From contig JABMRT010000218.1 in assembly GCA_013202295.1 (NCBI GenBank), positions 1 through 32,025 of the forward strand: DNA of 32,025 nucleotides, written 5' to 3'. The notes under the pieces were generated by a model. That model had not been told where the DNA came from. It saw nothing but the letters and a program-made list of their open reading frames with translations, and searched no databases. The stretch comes from Candidatus Zhuqueibacterota bacterium (GTDB lineage Bacteria > Zhuqueibacterota > QNDG01 > JABMRT01). The position numbers were made by a program, and so were the translations under genes. This document shows positions 15,933 to 24,194 of this stretch, in pieces. Every line of letters starts with the position of its first letter. Position 1 is the first letter of the stretch.

Positions 15933-17087
15933 TTAAAACTTCAGATACGTCACGAATTGAAGGCGAAGATTTTCACCATCCTCTGCTGCGAGATACCCGG
16001 TTTTAAGATATTCAGCTTCGAGCATGAAGATCAGACTTTTACTGAAATTTAACGCCGCGTTTCCAAACATCCATGTGTTCTGGGTTCGTGCATTGCCGGT
16101 GAGGTCTTCATCATTAGGATCATCCATGCCACCACCCAGAGTCACGTCCCAGTGATCGTTCAATGTCACGACAGCCTGTCCCCAACCACCCTTGGACGCG
16201 ATATTGGTCACGGAACTGCTGTCGCTGGAGAATCCCTGAAACACACCCCCGAAGAAGCTGTTGAGATTCTCACCCATAAAACCTCTTATGGTCCAGGCGA
16301 CAGGGCCTGTTTTTACAACCATATCCGCATTGATCGAATAAGTGGATTTATCATGATCCAATCCGGCCAGATCAGCGATCTGCTCTTGTCCATAATGACC
16401 GGATACAGAAACCGTGGCTTTGCCAATATTGAGCCATGCACGTCCCATGAACCAGGGCATACCCGAACGTTCGCCGTCACCCACGGGATCAAAATCACCA
16501 CCCGCGAAATCTTCATACTTGATATTTCCCGCCATGGGGCGATTGGCACTGACAGCCAGTTTGAAGGCACCGGATTTGAGGGTGTACTTGATTTGAGGAT
16601 AACGCATCCACAAATGGCCTTTGCCTGCGCCAACTACAAAGCTCGTGGTGTTCGGGAACGGACCGGAAATGAGCGCCCAATCCTGACCGAAACGCAATTC
16701 CCAAGTGGGTTTGACGATTTCCACCCAGGCATGGCGCAGCCGCAATTGAGGCTGACGCGCAGCTGTAGATGAGTTGGGAAATCCACCAGCGAAGTCCACT
16801 TCAATCAATCCTTGCACCTTACCGTCTTTACCGAGAGTCGGACCGCCGATTTTTAATCCAATCCGGGAGTGCCGGGCATTCATGGTAAAAATAGATTGAT
16901 CTGCTGCTGCCGAGTTTCCTGCGGGCGCAAATAACAGCCAATCCCCTTTGGCAATCTCACTGTTGTCATAACTGGCTTCCATGCGGATAAATCCGTAGAG
17001 CTGTACGGGAAATTTGGACTCAACAGTCTCACCCGCGATTAAGGATGCAGTGAGAAGCAGGCATCCAATAATAATGAATTTTTTCAT
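15933..17087 (-). CDS. DcaP-like trimeric outer-membrane porin
   Basis: This 384-residue protein has a Sec signal (MKKFIIIGCLLLTASLIAGE) and alternating beta-strands typical of an outer-membrane barrel, ending in the aromatic C-terminal Phe (FVTYLKF). The segments PVQLYGFIRMEASYD, NARHSRIGLKIGG, LRHAWVEIVKPTWELRFGQDW and the overall length fit DcaP-like porins, which pass small carboxylic or dicarboxylic acids. AGGAGA lies five bases before the ATG. It begins 45 bases after the symporter stop, consistent with one operon of outer- and inner-membrane uptake. The Cys in the signal is not followed by a clear lipobox context, so I read it as Sec type I. The cargo is inferred only. Confidence 0.82.
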   Translation of the reverse strand: MKKFIIIGCLLLTASLIAGETVESKFPVQLYGFIRMEASYDNSEIAKGDWLLFAPAGNSAAADQSIFTMNARHSRIGLKIGGPTLGKDGKVQGLIEVDFAGGFPNSSTAARQPQLRLRHAWVEIVKPTWELRFGQDWALISGPFPNTTSFVVGAGKGHLWMRYPQIKYTLKSGAFKLAVSANRPMAGNIKYEDFAGGDFDPVGDGERSGMPWFMGRAWLNIGKATVSVSGHYGQEQIADLAGLDHDKSTYSINADMVVKTGPVAWTIRGFMGENLNSFFGGVFQGFSSDSSSVTNIASKGGWGQAVVTLNDHWDVTLGGGMDDPNDEDLTGNARTQNTWMFGNAALNFSKSLIFMLEAEYLKTGYLAAEDGENLRLQFVTYLKF

Positions 17088-17132
17088 TTTGCTCTCCTGT
17101 TTACACTTTCACGTTTTAATCGGATAAAATGA

Positions 17133-19037
17133 TTACGCCTTTTTCTTTTTCGGCTGCGTTATCAATGAAACCACAATCAAGGTGAGAAAGCTTAATGGAA
17201 TGGAAATAATTCCCGGTTGTCCCAGCGGGATTGGTGCGGCTTCTCTGGGTAGCCCGTAGCGGACATACATATCCGGCGAAAGTAGAATGATGCCGATGGC
17301 AGAAATAATTCCAACCACTATGGACCACGCAATACCCTTGGCTGTAGTTTTCTTCCAGAAAAGCAGCATGAGTATAGCCGGCAGATTGGCAGATGCCGCA
17401 ACGGCGAATGCCCATCCCACCAGGAATGACACATTCATGCCCTTGAAGATTATGCCTAAAATGATCGCAATCAAACCCACCGCAAAAGCGGCCAACCGCC
17501 CGACATTTACCTTTTGCTTATCATCCATATTGAGTCCGCCGAACCGGTCGAGCAAATCATGCGCGATTGCGCCTGATGCAGCGACAATCAGTCCGCTCAC
17601 TGTTCCGAGAACTGTCGCAAAGGCGATAGCAGAAATAATGGAAAAGAGAAACGTGCCGAATGACTTGGCCAGAAGTGGCGCGGACATGTTGCTGTCAGTC
17701 AGGTTGATGACCCCGCTGGACATAGCACCCAACCCCATAAACAGGGTGAGGATATAAAAGAATCCAATGGCAGCGATCGCAACAATTGTGGACTTACGTG
17801 CACACGCCTGACTGGGAACCGTATAATATCGAATCAAAATATGCGGTAAAGCAGCTGTACCGAAAAACAAGGCCATCATCAGAGAAATGAACTCGATTTT
17901 CTGAAGCGGCGTGCCTTCCACCTTAAACTTCAAACCCGGACGCATGATCTTGTTTCCCGGTGTGTAAACCGGTGCAAACACAGTCACATGGTCTTCGCCC
18001 TCTGTAAAGTCTAATTTTTCCCAGCGCTTGACTATGGTCTCCTTACTGCCCATATTAGAGAGGAATTTAAATGGTGATACCGGTCCGGTATCTTCGGTTT
18101 TCCCATCAATCTTTGTCAAATTACCGACTTGCCGGAGTTGATTTTCATCGGATTCCGGGTGACCATTAATCCAAGTGGCACCATCGAATTTATGAACAAT
18201 GGATTGAGTTTCTTCGGCTATTTGGGTTCCGGTCTTAGGAGATTCAGTTACAATCCACCATCCCAGTTCCTGACCGTCTTGGTGAACTTTGATCAAAGTC
18301 GTTCCGGATACCTCTTTCATTGCACCAACCTGAAAAGTACTATCTGAAGAAGTTAGGCCCTCTGAGGATTCAACCAGTTGAATTGTTTGGTACTGATAAA
18401 AGGGTACCTTACCTCCCTGATCCGGTTCTGTCGTGGTGCCGCGTACAAAAATCGCCACACATAGAATGGTTGAAAAAATAATCAGCAATCCACCTTTAAG
18501 AAACTGTACATACGTTGTGGATGCCATTCCAGCTGTGGCCACGATGAAGATCACGATGGATCCTACCATTATTACACCCATCGTATGGGAGAGACCCAGG
18601 AGTGGCGTCACCAGCGAACCCGCGCCTACCATCTGGGGAATCAGATAGCAGATGGATACAATAAGTGTGCTGATGGCTGCGAAGAGCTGAATGCCTTTGG
18701 AGTTAAATTTGGAATCAAGTGCGTCGGTGAACGTATATTTGCCCAGGCGTTTCATGGGTTCGGCCACCACGAAAAGGGCCACAATCCAGCCTGCCAGATA
18801 CCCGATGGAGTAGAGAAATCCATCATAACCCACTGTGGCAATCATGCCGCAAATTCCGAGGAATGAAGCAGCGGAGAGATAATCACCCGCGAATGCGATA
18901 CCATTCACAGACCAGTGAATATTGCCGCCGGCTGCAAAGTAACCGCTGGCTGATTTGGTTTTACGTCCAAAATAGAATGAAAGAATTAATACAATAGCAA
19001 CAAAAAAGACAAACAGAAGTACGGGTAAAAGTGCCAT
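17133..19037 (-). CDS. Sodium/solute symporter, acetate permease (ActP)-like, with large hydrophilic insertion
   Basis: This 634-residue SSS-family transporter has the typical segments GNIHWSVNGIAFAGDYLSAASFLG (38-61), GWIVALFVVAEPMKRLGKYTFTDAL (83-106), LPQMVGAG and GTAALPHILIRYYTVP (393-408), and about 13 membrane helices. E. coli ActP is about 550 residues; the extra length lies at residues 199-380, a polar stretch without membrane helices, where ActP has a loop of about 60. Substrate by homology is acetate or another short carboxylate with Na+. Its ATG follows the TAA of the DUF485 gene directly, and the DUF485-symporter pair matches the yjcH-actP arrangement. A porin gene lies downstream. 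Confidence 0.88.
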   Translation of the reverse strand: MALLPVLLFVFFVAIVLILSFYFGRKTKSASGYFAAGGNIHWSVNGIAFAGDYLSAASFLGICGMIATVGYDGFLYSIGYLAGWIVALFVVAEPMKRLGKYTFTDALDSKFNSKGIQLFAAISTLIVSICYLIPQMVGAGSLVTPLLGLSHTMGVIMVGSIVIFIVATAGMASTTYVQFLKGGLLIIFSTILCVAIFVRGTTTEPDQGGKVPFYQYQTIQLVESSEGLTSSDSTFQVGAMKEVSGTTLIKVHQDGQELGWWIVTESPKTGTQIAEETQSIVHKFDGATWINGHPESDENQLRQVGNLTKIDGKTEDTGPVSPFKFLSNMGSKETIVKRWEKLDFTEGEDHVTVFAPVYTPGNKIMRPGLKFKVEGTPLQKIEFISLMMALFFGTAALPHILIRYYTVPSQACARKSTIVAIAAIGFFYILTLFMGLGAMSSGVINLTDSNMSAPLLAKSFGTFLFSIISAIAFATVLGTVSGLIVAASGAIAHDLLDRFGGLNMDDKQKVNVGRLAAFAVGLIAIILGIIFKGMNVSFLVGWAFAVAASANLPAILMLLFWKKTTAKGIAWSIVVGIISAIGIILLSPDMYVRYGLPREAAPIPLGQPGIISIPLSFLTLIVVSLITQPKKKKA

Positions 19038-19334
19038 TTATTTACCCTCCTTCTTGATATTGTCTTCATTTTTTAATTCCTTTTCTTTTTTCATGCACAT
19101 GGCATTGTAAATCAATGCCATAATCAATGCCAGGACAATCAAGCCGAATCCATAGATCACTGCCAGATTCAATCCGAATAAAACATTGGCTTCCATTGAA
19201 ATGGGACTGAGCACATTGACGGCCACAAATCCCGCGTAGACAATGGCATAGATTATAAACATGATTACACCGGTGCGCATCTTATACGACGTGGCATAAT
19301 CAACTTCGGCAGGCGCTGCAGGTTCATGAAGCAT
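19038..19334 (-). CDS. DUF485 inner-membrane protein (YjcH-like)
   Basis: This 98-residue protein has a short polar N-terminus (PAAPAEVDYATSYKMR) and two membrane helices (about residues 25-45 and 55-80) before a Lys/Glu-rich tail. That is the DUF485 pattern found next to ActP-type symporters. AGGAGG lies seven bases before the ATG at 19334, which I prefer over the ATG nine codons upstream. It precedes the symporter with no spacer between stop and start. It is usually thought to help or partner the symporter, but no function is firmly established. Confidence 0.85.
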   Translation of the reverse strand: MLHEPAAPAEVDYATSYKMRTGVIMFIIYAIVYAGFVAVNVLSPISMEANVLFGLNLAVIYGFGLIVLALIMALIYNAMCMKKEKELKNEDNIKKEGK

Positions 19335-19401
19335 AAATTGTCCTCCTATATTCATAATCAAATGGAGAGTTCAGGGTAGGCTGATTTTCTCTTGACAAAA
19401 A

Positions 19402-19442
19402 TTGCATTCGCACAAAATACAGCCAATAATTATTGAATGCAA
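19402..19442. promoter_or_regulatory. Inverted repeat enclosing a 12-bp palindrome (possible operator)
   Basis: TTGCATTC (19402-19409) and GAATGCAA (19435-19442) are perfect inverted arms 25 bases apart. The perfect palindrome CAATAATTATTG (19424-19435) lies inside and shares one base with the right arm. The site is 67 to 107 bases upstream of the DUF485 start codon, suitable for a transcription-factor operator of the symporter operon. No factor is known. Confidence 0.4.
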
Positions 19443-19554
19443 GCGGGATTTTTATTATTGATAAAGTTTTATAAGTGGGATTTGTGTAAGAAATCTTATT
19501 ACATGTTCTTTACGGAAAGGAGATATAAAATATTCACAGGTGTTATTAAAAATA

Positions 19555-19683
19555 CTACCTGATCAATGTCAACTTGATGCTTTGAATATCTACCCCATTC
19601 TCAATACTGCAGAAATACACGCTACTTGGAATATGGATTCCTGAATTGTCATGACCATCCCGGATGACTTTATAGTCATTGAT
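19555..19683 (-). pseudogene. Decayed T9SS type A sorting-domain tail
   Basis: A 42-codon open segment with no start codon ends with a TAG stop and encodes the end of a T9SS sorting domain. DYKVIRDGHDNSG corresponds to YEIMWDGRDSTG in the GH10 xylanase next door, and VYFCSIENGV followed by IKLTLIR corresponds to LYFCRIENGE followed by IKLTLLK. The normally conserved Trp is Arg, one base away. An in-frame stop lies just upstream, and the first half of the domain is missing. It sits 49 bases beyond the stop of the heparinase-like lyase, so it may be that gene's lost C-terminus or the last trace of another secreted protein. Confidence 0.75.
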
Positions 19684-19732
19684 CTATATTCCATTTATAC
19701 ATAATAAAACGTATCCAATTCTACTTATGACT

Positions 19733-21613
19733 TCACCATTCAACCAACTTTGTTGTTCTAATTTGTTTTGGAGGATTTGTACCTTCCGGAATCAACAACA
19801 CAATTAAATCTTTTTCCTGATTTGGAGCCAGTTCCGTTTCAAATCCCAACATGACCGTACCCGGATTCTTGTCTTCAAAATCATTTTGCGGATCTGTGGA
19901 ATACAATTGTATTTTCGCATCAGAGGGTTGGACAACCTGAAACGTCAACGACTTGCCCTCTTTCTGGATAATCGCTGTTAGCTCATCAACCATTTCAACA
20001 GAATCATGCGTGACCATGCCCCAACGTACGATGGAGGTTGCATCATTATTGGACAATTCATCGCGAACCATCACATACTCACTATCCACAATAGCAATGC
20101 CGCGAATCGCTGTTGACAACTGTTCTGCATAGACAGGTGACATGTCCACAACCGTGTACATGAAATCGGGATCTTCATCGGAATGTTTTAGAAGCATCCC
20201 TTCTGCATTCACGATCTGTGGAGCATCGTCCACAACCAGCGTATTGTGCGAAAGATTGGAGTAGCGATAAATTTGCCATCGCTGTCCCTCCGGACTGCGA
20301 TCCCAGAGTTGGACACCCTGCATTTCAAGTCTATTATAGTTATGCATACCCAGGTCCATGGCCCAGCGCACACCGAGCGCGTCCATCACAAAAGAGCCAA
20401 TATCCATGTGGCCGTGATTGATGCCCGGCGAACCACCCTTGATGCCGATAAAGATGGCGTCATCATCCCATGAAGTGCGGTGCAGGCTGACTGGATTCTT
20501 ACCCTGTCCCATCCATGACAGTTCTGAGGGAGGACGATGGTTAAGAGAATCGAGCCGGCTGCCCCAGATCAACATCATGGGCAAAAACCGGTTGGACAAT
20601 CCTGTGGCTTCAAGCGGTTTTTCTTTTTGGATCATTTTTTCAATTAACTCTTTTTGGTACCAGAGAAGCCCCGGATCATTCGTACGATTCGCGAACCAGA
20701 ACACCGCAGGCGCCAATCCCTTTCCGTAACGGCAGTCTGCGTAATTATAACTGCCCGTGGGACCGTGCACATGCAGGTAATATTTCGCACTTTTTATAAA
20801 TCCATCCCCGACAATCAAATCCTGTTTATCGGGCCATACCGATTCATAGGCATCAATCAGCAGCACATGAAACGTGGTGCCATATCCCCAATAATTTGCC
20901 CCCTCCGGATAAGCTCCATCCGGTTCATACTCTGCATCCGGCAGCGCAATGCTCCGTTTTGCATTCTTTATAATGGTGGATGCCAGCTCCGGCTCATCTT
21001 CATAAATCGCCAGTGCGCCAAACACCATACCCGCGTTGCAGACTTGGTTCCAGTTGTGCTCAGCTTGGAGAAACCAGGTATTCTCTTCTTTGAGGGATGG
21101 ATGCAATCCCTTATTCAAGATGGCCTTTTTTATAATTTGGCGGGATTCTTTACTCAAATCAGGATAAAGCCAATCATACCCGATAGCCAGAGCCATGGTC
21201 ATTTCCGCCACATCCAGAAAATGGGAAGGATTCCAATCCGAAAACCTAGAAGCGGCTAGCATCTCCGATTCTGCTTTATCTAAATATTTAAAATCTTTCG
21301 TCATTCGGTAGGCATAGGAAAGCGCAATCACCCGTTTCAAACAAGTGCGAGATATGCCTAATAACCGTCTCCCGATCTGCTCGCGTTTTACCTCCTGAAG
21401 CGTAAGCATTGCATCCGCCTGCACGAGAATGCGGTCATGCAGTTCCTGCATCATTTCGCTCTGGGATATTCTTGTTCGGAGCACTTTCTCATCCCCGACC
21501 TGCAAGATGATTCTGGGATGATTCGGAATGCCTTCTATCTGAGTATTTCCAATCCCTGCAAGAATGAATATGCAGATAACGAACATGATGTGGGATGTTT
21601 TTTGTAATTTCAT
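19733..21613 (-). CDS. Heparinase II/III-like polysaccharide lyase, secreted
   Basis: This 626-residue protein has a Sec-type leader (residues 1-24), an N-terminal alpha/alpha-toroid with family segments AEHNWNQVCNAG (184-195) and PDGAYPEGANYWGYGT (231-246), and a C-terminal heparinase II/III-like beta-sandwich with NHGHMDIGSFVMDALGVRWAMD (399-420), whose histidines fit the metal or catalytic sites of the superfamily. Such enzymes cleave uronic acid-containing polysaccharides by beta-elimination (alginate, heparin, ulvan-like). The substrate cannot be read from sequence. It starts 23 bases after the GH10 stop, so the two are probably one transcript. It has no T9SS sorting domain, but a decayed one lies just downstream. 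Confidence 0.85.
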   Translation of the reverse strand: MKLQKTSHIMFVICIFILAGIGNTQIEGIPNHPRIILQVGDEKVLRTRISQSEMMQELHDRILVQADAMLTLQEVKREQIGRRLLGISRTCLKRVIALSYAYRMTKDFKYLDKAESEMLAASRFSDWNPSHFLDVAEMTMALAIGYDWLYPDLSKESRQIIKKAILNKGLHPSLKEENTWFLQAEHNWNQVCNAGMVFGALAIYEDEPELASTIIKNAKRSIALPDAEYEPDGAYPEGANYWGYGTTFHVLLIDAYESVWPDKQDLIVGDGFIKSAKYYLHVHGPTGSYNYADCRYGKGLAPAVFWFANRTNDPGLLWYQKELIEKMIQKEKPLEATGLSNRFLPMMLIWGSRLDSLNHRPPSELSWMGQGKNPVSLHRTSWDDDAIFIGIKGGSPGINHGHMDIGSFVMDALGVRWAMDLGMHNYNRLEMQGVQLWDRSPEGQRWQIYRYSNLSHNTLVVDDAPQIVNAEGMLLKHSDEDPDFMYTVVDMSPVYAEQLSTAIRGIAIVDSEYVMVRDELSNNDATSIVRWGMVTHDSVEMVDELTAIIQKEGKSLTFQVVQPSDAKIQLYSTDPQNDFEDKNPGTVMLGFETELAPNQEKDLIVLLIPEGTNPPKQIRTTKLVEW

Positions 21614-21636
21614 CTCGCCTGCTTCCTCTTTCTGAA

Positions 21637-23592
21637 CTATTTTAACAAAGTGAGTTTAATCATTCTGGACGATTCACCATTCTCAATTCTGCAGAAATAC
21701 AATCCACTGGTGACTGCACTCCCTGTACTATCGCGCCCATCCCACATGATCTCATATTGCCCTGGCTGTTTGATCTCGTCTACAAGGCTTCGGATTTCCC
21801 GGCCCAGCGCATTATAAATGGTAATTCTTATTCTGGACTGTAAGGGCACGCTGTACTTAATCGTAGTGACTGGATTAAAGGGATTTGGATAATTGTCGAA
21901 AACGTAGAATTCATCCGGCAAGCTTGCCAATCTCTTTACAGAACTGGATGCTTCTCCATTTGCTGTATCCACATAAGCGCTCAGCCATTCCATGGCAGGT
22001 CTCTCTGATCCGTTGGTGTTGATCAGGATTGCTTCCGAATTCCCCATTCCTGGTCTCCAGCCAGAGAGGGATATACCCACAACACCCGGATGTTCCCAGA
22101 ATGTGGGGAATATTCTCATATATTCGTTTAATTGATCCTCTTCAGTTGGCGCATTCACACCGGTACCCGATCCTCCATCAATATTCATTTCAGTCACAAT
22201 GATTGACAAACTGGTTTCAGCAAGGCGATCCAGATTCGATGATACAGTAGACATGGATCCCCTTGTGGAGAAAGCATGTCCCTGAACACCTATGCCGTCT
22301 ATCAAATCCCTTCCAAGCAATATATTGACAATCTCCAGATAAGCTGTGGTTGTGCTCGTACTATTCGGGATACTATAGTCATTCAGTATTAACATGGTGG
22401 ATGCCGGAAAATATTCCTTTGCAAGTTCAAAAGCTTTTATCACCCAATCCCAACCTGTTCCATAAAGATCATTATTACCGCCAAGCGCATTAATATAATT
22501 GCCTCCGCCATTATCATTTTGATTCGGCGGATCATGCAATGGTTCATTAACCACTTCCAAGACATCAATTTCCGGATATCTTTCCGCGACAGCGGCAAAC
22601 CATTCTTCAATTTCTTCAAGCTGTTCTTCTGGCGGTAACGTTTCAATCCACTCAGGCTGCTGATTTCCCCAGATCAGAACATGATGCCTGTACGGGAAAC
22701 CATTGTCTTTGGCCAATGCATAGGCCGCATCCAAAGGGCCCCAGTTCATATTATCCCGAGTCCCTTCGACACTACCCCATTTCCCAGGATTTCCCGGTAT
22801 AACCTGATTCCAGTATTCTGTAAACCGGTACAATTGACTTTGGGACCAAACATTGCCAAAATACTTGCTCTTTCCCTGGGCAAGCGGTTCTCTGGCAGGT
22901 GGTTCAAAAATATCAGTTGGATCTGTAAGAGATCCTGCCTGCACACTGTCCAAATTTTCAACTGTGAAATAGAGCTTGGACTTACCAAAAGCAAATTTAT
23001 CGATATCGAGACCGTTTTCTCTCGCACCAATGGAAAAATTTCTTGTCAGATCATCTGGATTGTCAATCGTAAAATCTCTGGATTCTGCCTGATATGCATT
23101 ACGTGACAGATTAATCCATTTCCAGACATTGCTACCCTGTCCACCTGGATCCCGAACCACATCATCTGAGTTGGAAAAACCAGCAGAAGCAAGACCATTA
23201 CTCAGGATCCAATCATTGGCATTTGTACTATTTTTTTCTCCAAAACCATTTCCATAAAAGAAACTGTCATCATTATAACCTCCAAACCCAACAAGCACAC
23301 GTACAAAAATATCGTAGGTGCCTGTGTCTGGGAAGGTGACGTCATAGGAAGCCGTTCTGTTCTCTCCGGGATAATTTGCCGTACCTGAAGTTTCGTCATA
23401 ATCGGTTGAAATGGTAATATATTGCGCATCACCGGATTGGAGATTGTTAAACTCTGAGCCCAATGCACCAGATTCTGCCTCAACAATAATTGGGTATCTG
23501 TCAGGATCTTGTCCATATCCCGCAGAATAAACGACCAGGGAAAGAAACAACACAATTAATACGAACATTTGTTTTCTCATTTTTACATCCAA
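21637..23592 (-). CDS. GH10 endo-1,4-beta-xylanase with N-terminal CBM and T9SS sorting domain
   Basis: This 651-residue protein has a Sec signal (about 1-27), a beta-sandwich carbohydrate-binding domain (about 33-202, with ARENGLDIDKFAFG), a GH10 barrel (about 235-540) and a T9SS type A sorting domain (566-651, starting NYPNPFNPVTTIKY). GH10 catalytic residues are the acid/base Glu350 (EVVNEP) and nucleophile Glu468 (IVTEMN). Other GH10 marks are KWGSVEGTRDNMNW and HHVLIWGNQQPEW, where the usual WH is WG. The product would cleave xylan backbones at the cell surface or outside the cell. Start codons at 23592 and 23580 are both possible, with GGATG upstream of the second. It is first in the operon with the lyase. 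Confidence 0.92.
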   Translation of the reverse strand: MDVKMRKQMFVLIVLFLSLVVYSAGYGQDPDRYPIIVEAESGALGSEFNNLQSGDAQYITISTDYDETSGTANYPGENRTASYDVTFPDTGTYDIFVRVLVGFGGYNDDSFFYGNGFGEKNSTNANDWILSNGLASAGFSNSDDVVRDPGGQGSNVWKWINLSRNAYQAESRDFTIDNPDDLTRNFSIGARENGLDIDKFAFGKSKLYFTVENLDSVQAGSLTDPTDIFEPPAREPLAQGKSKYFGNVWSQSQLYRFTEYWNQVIPGNPGKWGSVEGTRDNMNWGPLDAAYALAKDNGFPYRHHVLIWGNQQPEWIETLPPEEQLEEIEEWFAAVAERYPEIDVLEVVNEPLHDPPNQNDNGGGNYINALGGNNDLYGTGWDWVIKAFELAKEYFPASTMLILNDYSIPNSTSTTTAYLEIVNILLGRDLIDGIGVQGHAFSTRGSMSTVSSNLDRLAETSLSIIVTEMNIDGGSGTGVNAPTEEDQLNEYMRIFPTFWEHPGVVGISLSGWRPGMGNSEAILINTNGSERPAMEWLSAYVDTANGEASSSVKRLASLPDEFYVFDNYPNPFNPVTTIKYSVPLQSRIRITIYNALGREIRSLVDEIKQPGQYEIMWDGRDSTGSAVTSGLYFCRIENGESSRMIKLTLLK

Positions 23593-23722
23593 GTTTTGAG
23601 TTATTGATATTTTTTTGTTTTTTAAATGATAATGAAGTTAATGAGAAAAATCAACAATGCTTTTAAAATCATCTTTACTTCGAGTGCGATATCCAAGATT
23701 CTACCCTCGAACAGATTATTTT

Positions 23723-23773
23723 GGAGGGCTGAGCCCTCCTTTATTATGCGTCCTGGGGCACAACCCCTGGACG
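23723..23773. repeat. Two tandem GC-rich hairpins upstream of the xylanase gene
   Basis: Hairpin A has 7-base arms GGAGGGC and GCCCTCC around TGA and is followed on the plus strand by TTTATTAT. Hairpin B (23749-23773) has arms CGTCC and GGACG, a T-T mismatch, then GGGG and CCCC around CACAA. They stand out from the AT-rich surroundings, about 150 bases upstream of the GH10 start codon. They could be a terminator or leader structure, or the remnant of a small repeat element. Confidence 0.5.
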
Positions 23774-24108
23774 ATCAGTCTGTCAGCAAACTTGGGTTAG
23801 ACCTTTTCAGATGTTGATTTTTTTGCATGAAACTTATTCATTTTATAATATTATTAAGAACTCTGATTGTTGCTTTATAATGTATCTTTGCTTCTTCGCT
23901 CAATTCACAAAGTAAGCTACTATAGATTCCATTTTATAAATTCTCAATATTACTTATAGTCTAACCTAAGTTTATCGACCAAAAAGCTTCATATTTTATA
24001 TGGCTTATATGGGCCATTCTTATTTGGAGAATTATGGATCTTAATATGATTAATATAAGTCATTTTTTATCTCTGTCCAAAATAATATTTATCAGGAAGA
24101 GTCAACAA

Positions 24109-24144
24109 AAAAAAGGGGCTGCCATTATTGGCAGCCCCTTTTTT
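24109..24144. terminator. Strong rho-independent bidirectional terminator
   Basis: Perfect 15-base arms (24109-24123 and 24130-24144), six A-T pairs plus a GC-rich core, around ATTATT. On the minus strand it lies 50 bases beyond the TolC-like stop and ends in a run of Ts, so it probably terminates that gene; it is symmetric enough to work in both directions. Confidence 0.9.
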
Positions 24145-24194
24145 AGATGTAAGTAGTGTCAGGGTATCAATGATTGGAGTTACTAACTTTTGTT

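Larger units (their letters stand above)
19335..19732. other. 398-base region upstream of the DUF485-symporter operon
   Basis: The region contains the decayed T9SS tail at 19555-19683, the palindrome-centred inverted repeat at 19402-19442, and otherwise AT-rich sequence that must hold the symporter operon promoter. No certain -35/-10 pair was identified on the minus strand. Confidence 0.55.
23593..24194. other. 600-base intergenic region between GH10 and the TolC-like gene
   Basis: The region is AT-rich and contains two adjacent GC-rich hairpins (23723-23773) and the terminator at 24109-24144. The remaining sequence shows no convincing gene on either strand, only a few frames under 65 codons without family resemblance. 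It must hold the promoter of the GH10-lyase operon. Confidence 0.5.

Noticed and set aside
19391-19420. TTGACA on the plus strand as a -35 promoter element
   Set aside because: No good -10 at 16-18 bases and no plus-strand gene downstream.
19410-19440. A sigma54-like GG/GC pair on the minus strand upstream of the DUF485 gene
   Set aside because: The spacing is 11 instead of 10 bases and the flanking consensus is poor.
23626-23817. A 63-codon plus-strand frame through the paired hairpins
   Set aside because: It runs through GC-rich palindromes, has no ribosome site of note and no family similarity.
23865-23960. A 27-codon minus-strand stretch (SSLLCELSEEAKIHYKAT) that looks protein-like
   Set aside because: It is bounded by stops, has no start codon and is too short to assign; not strong enough to call a remnant.
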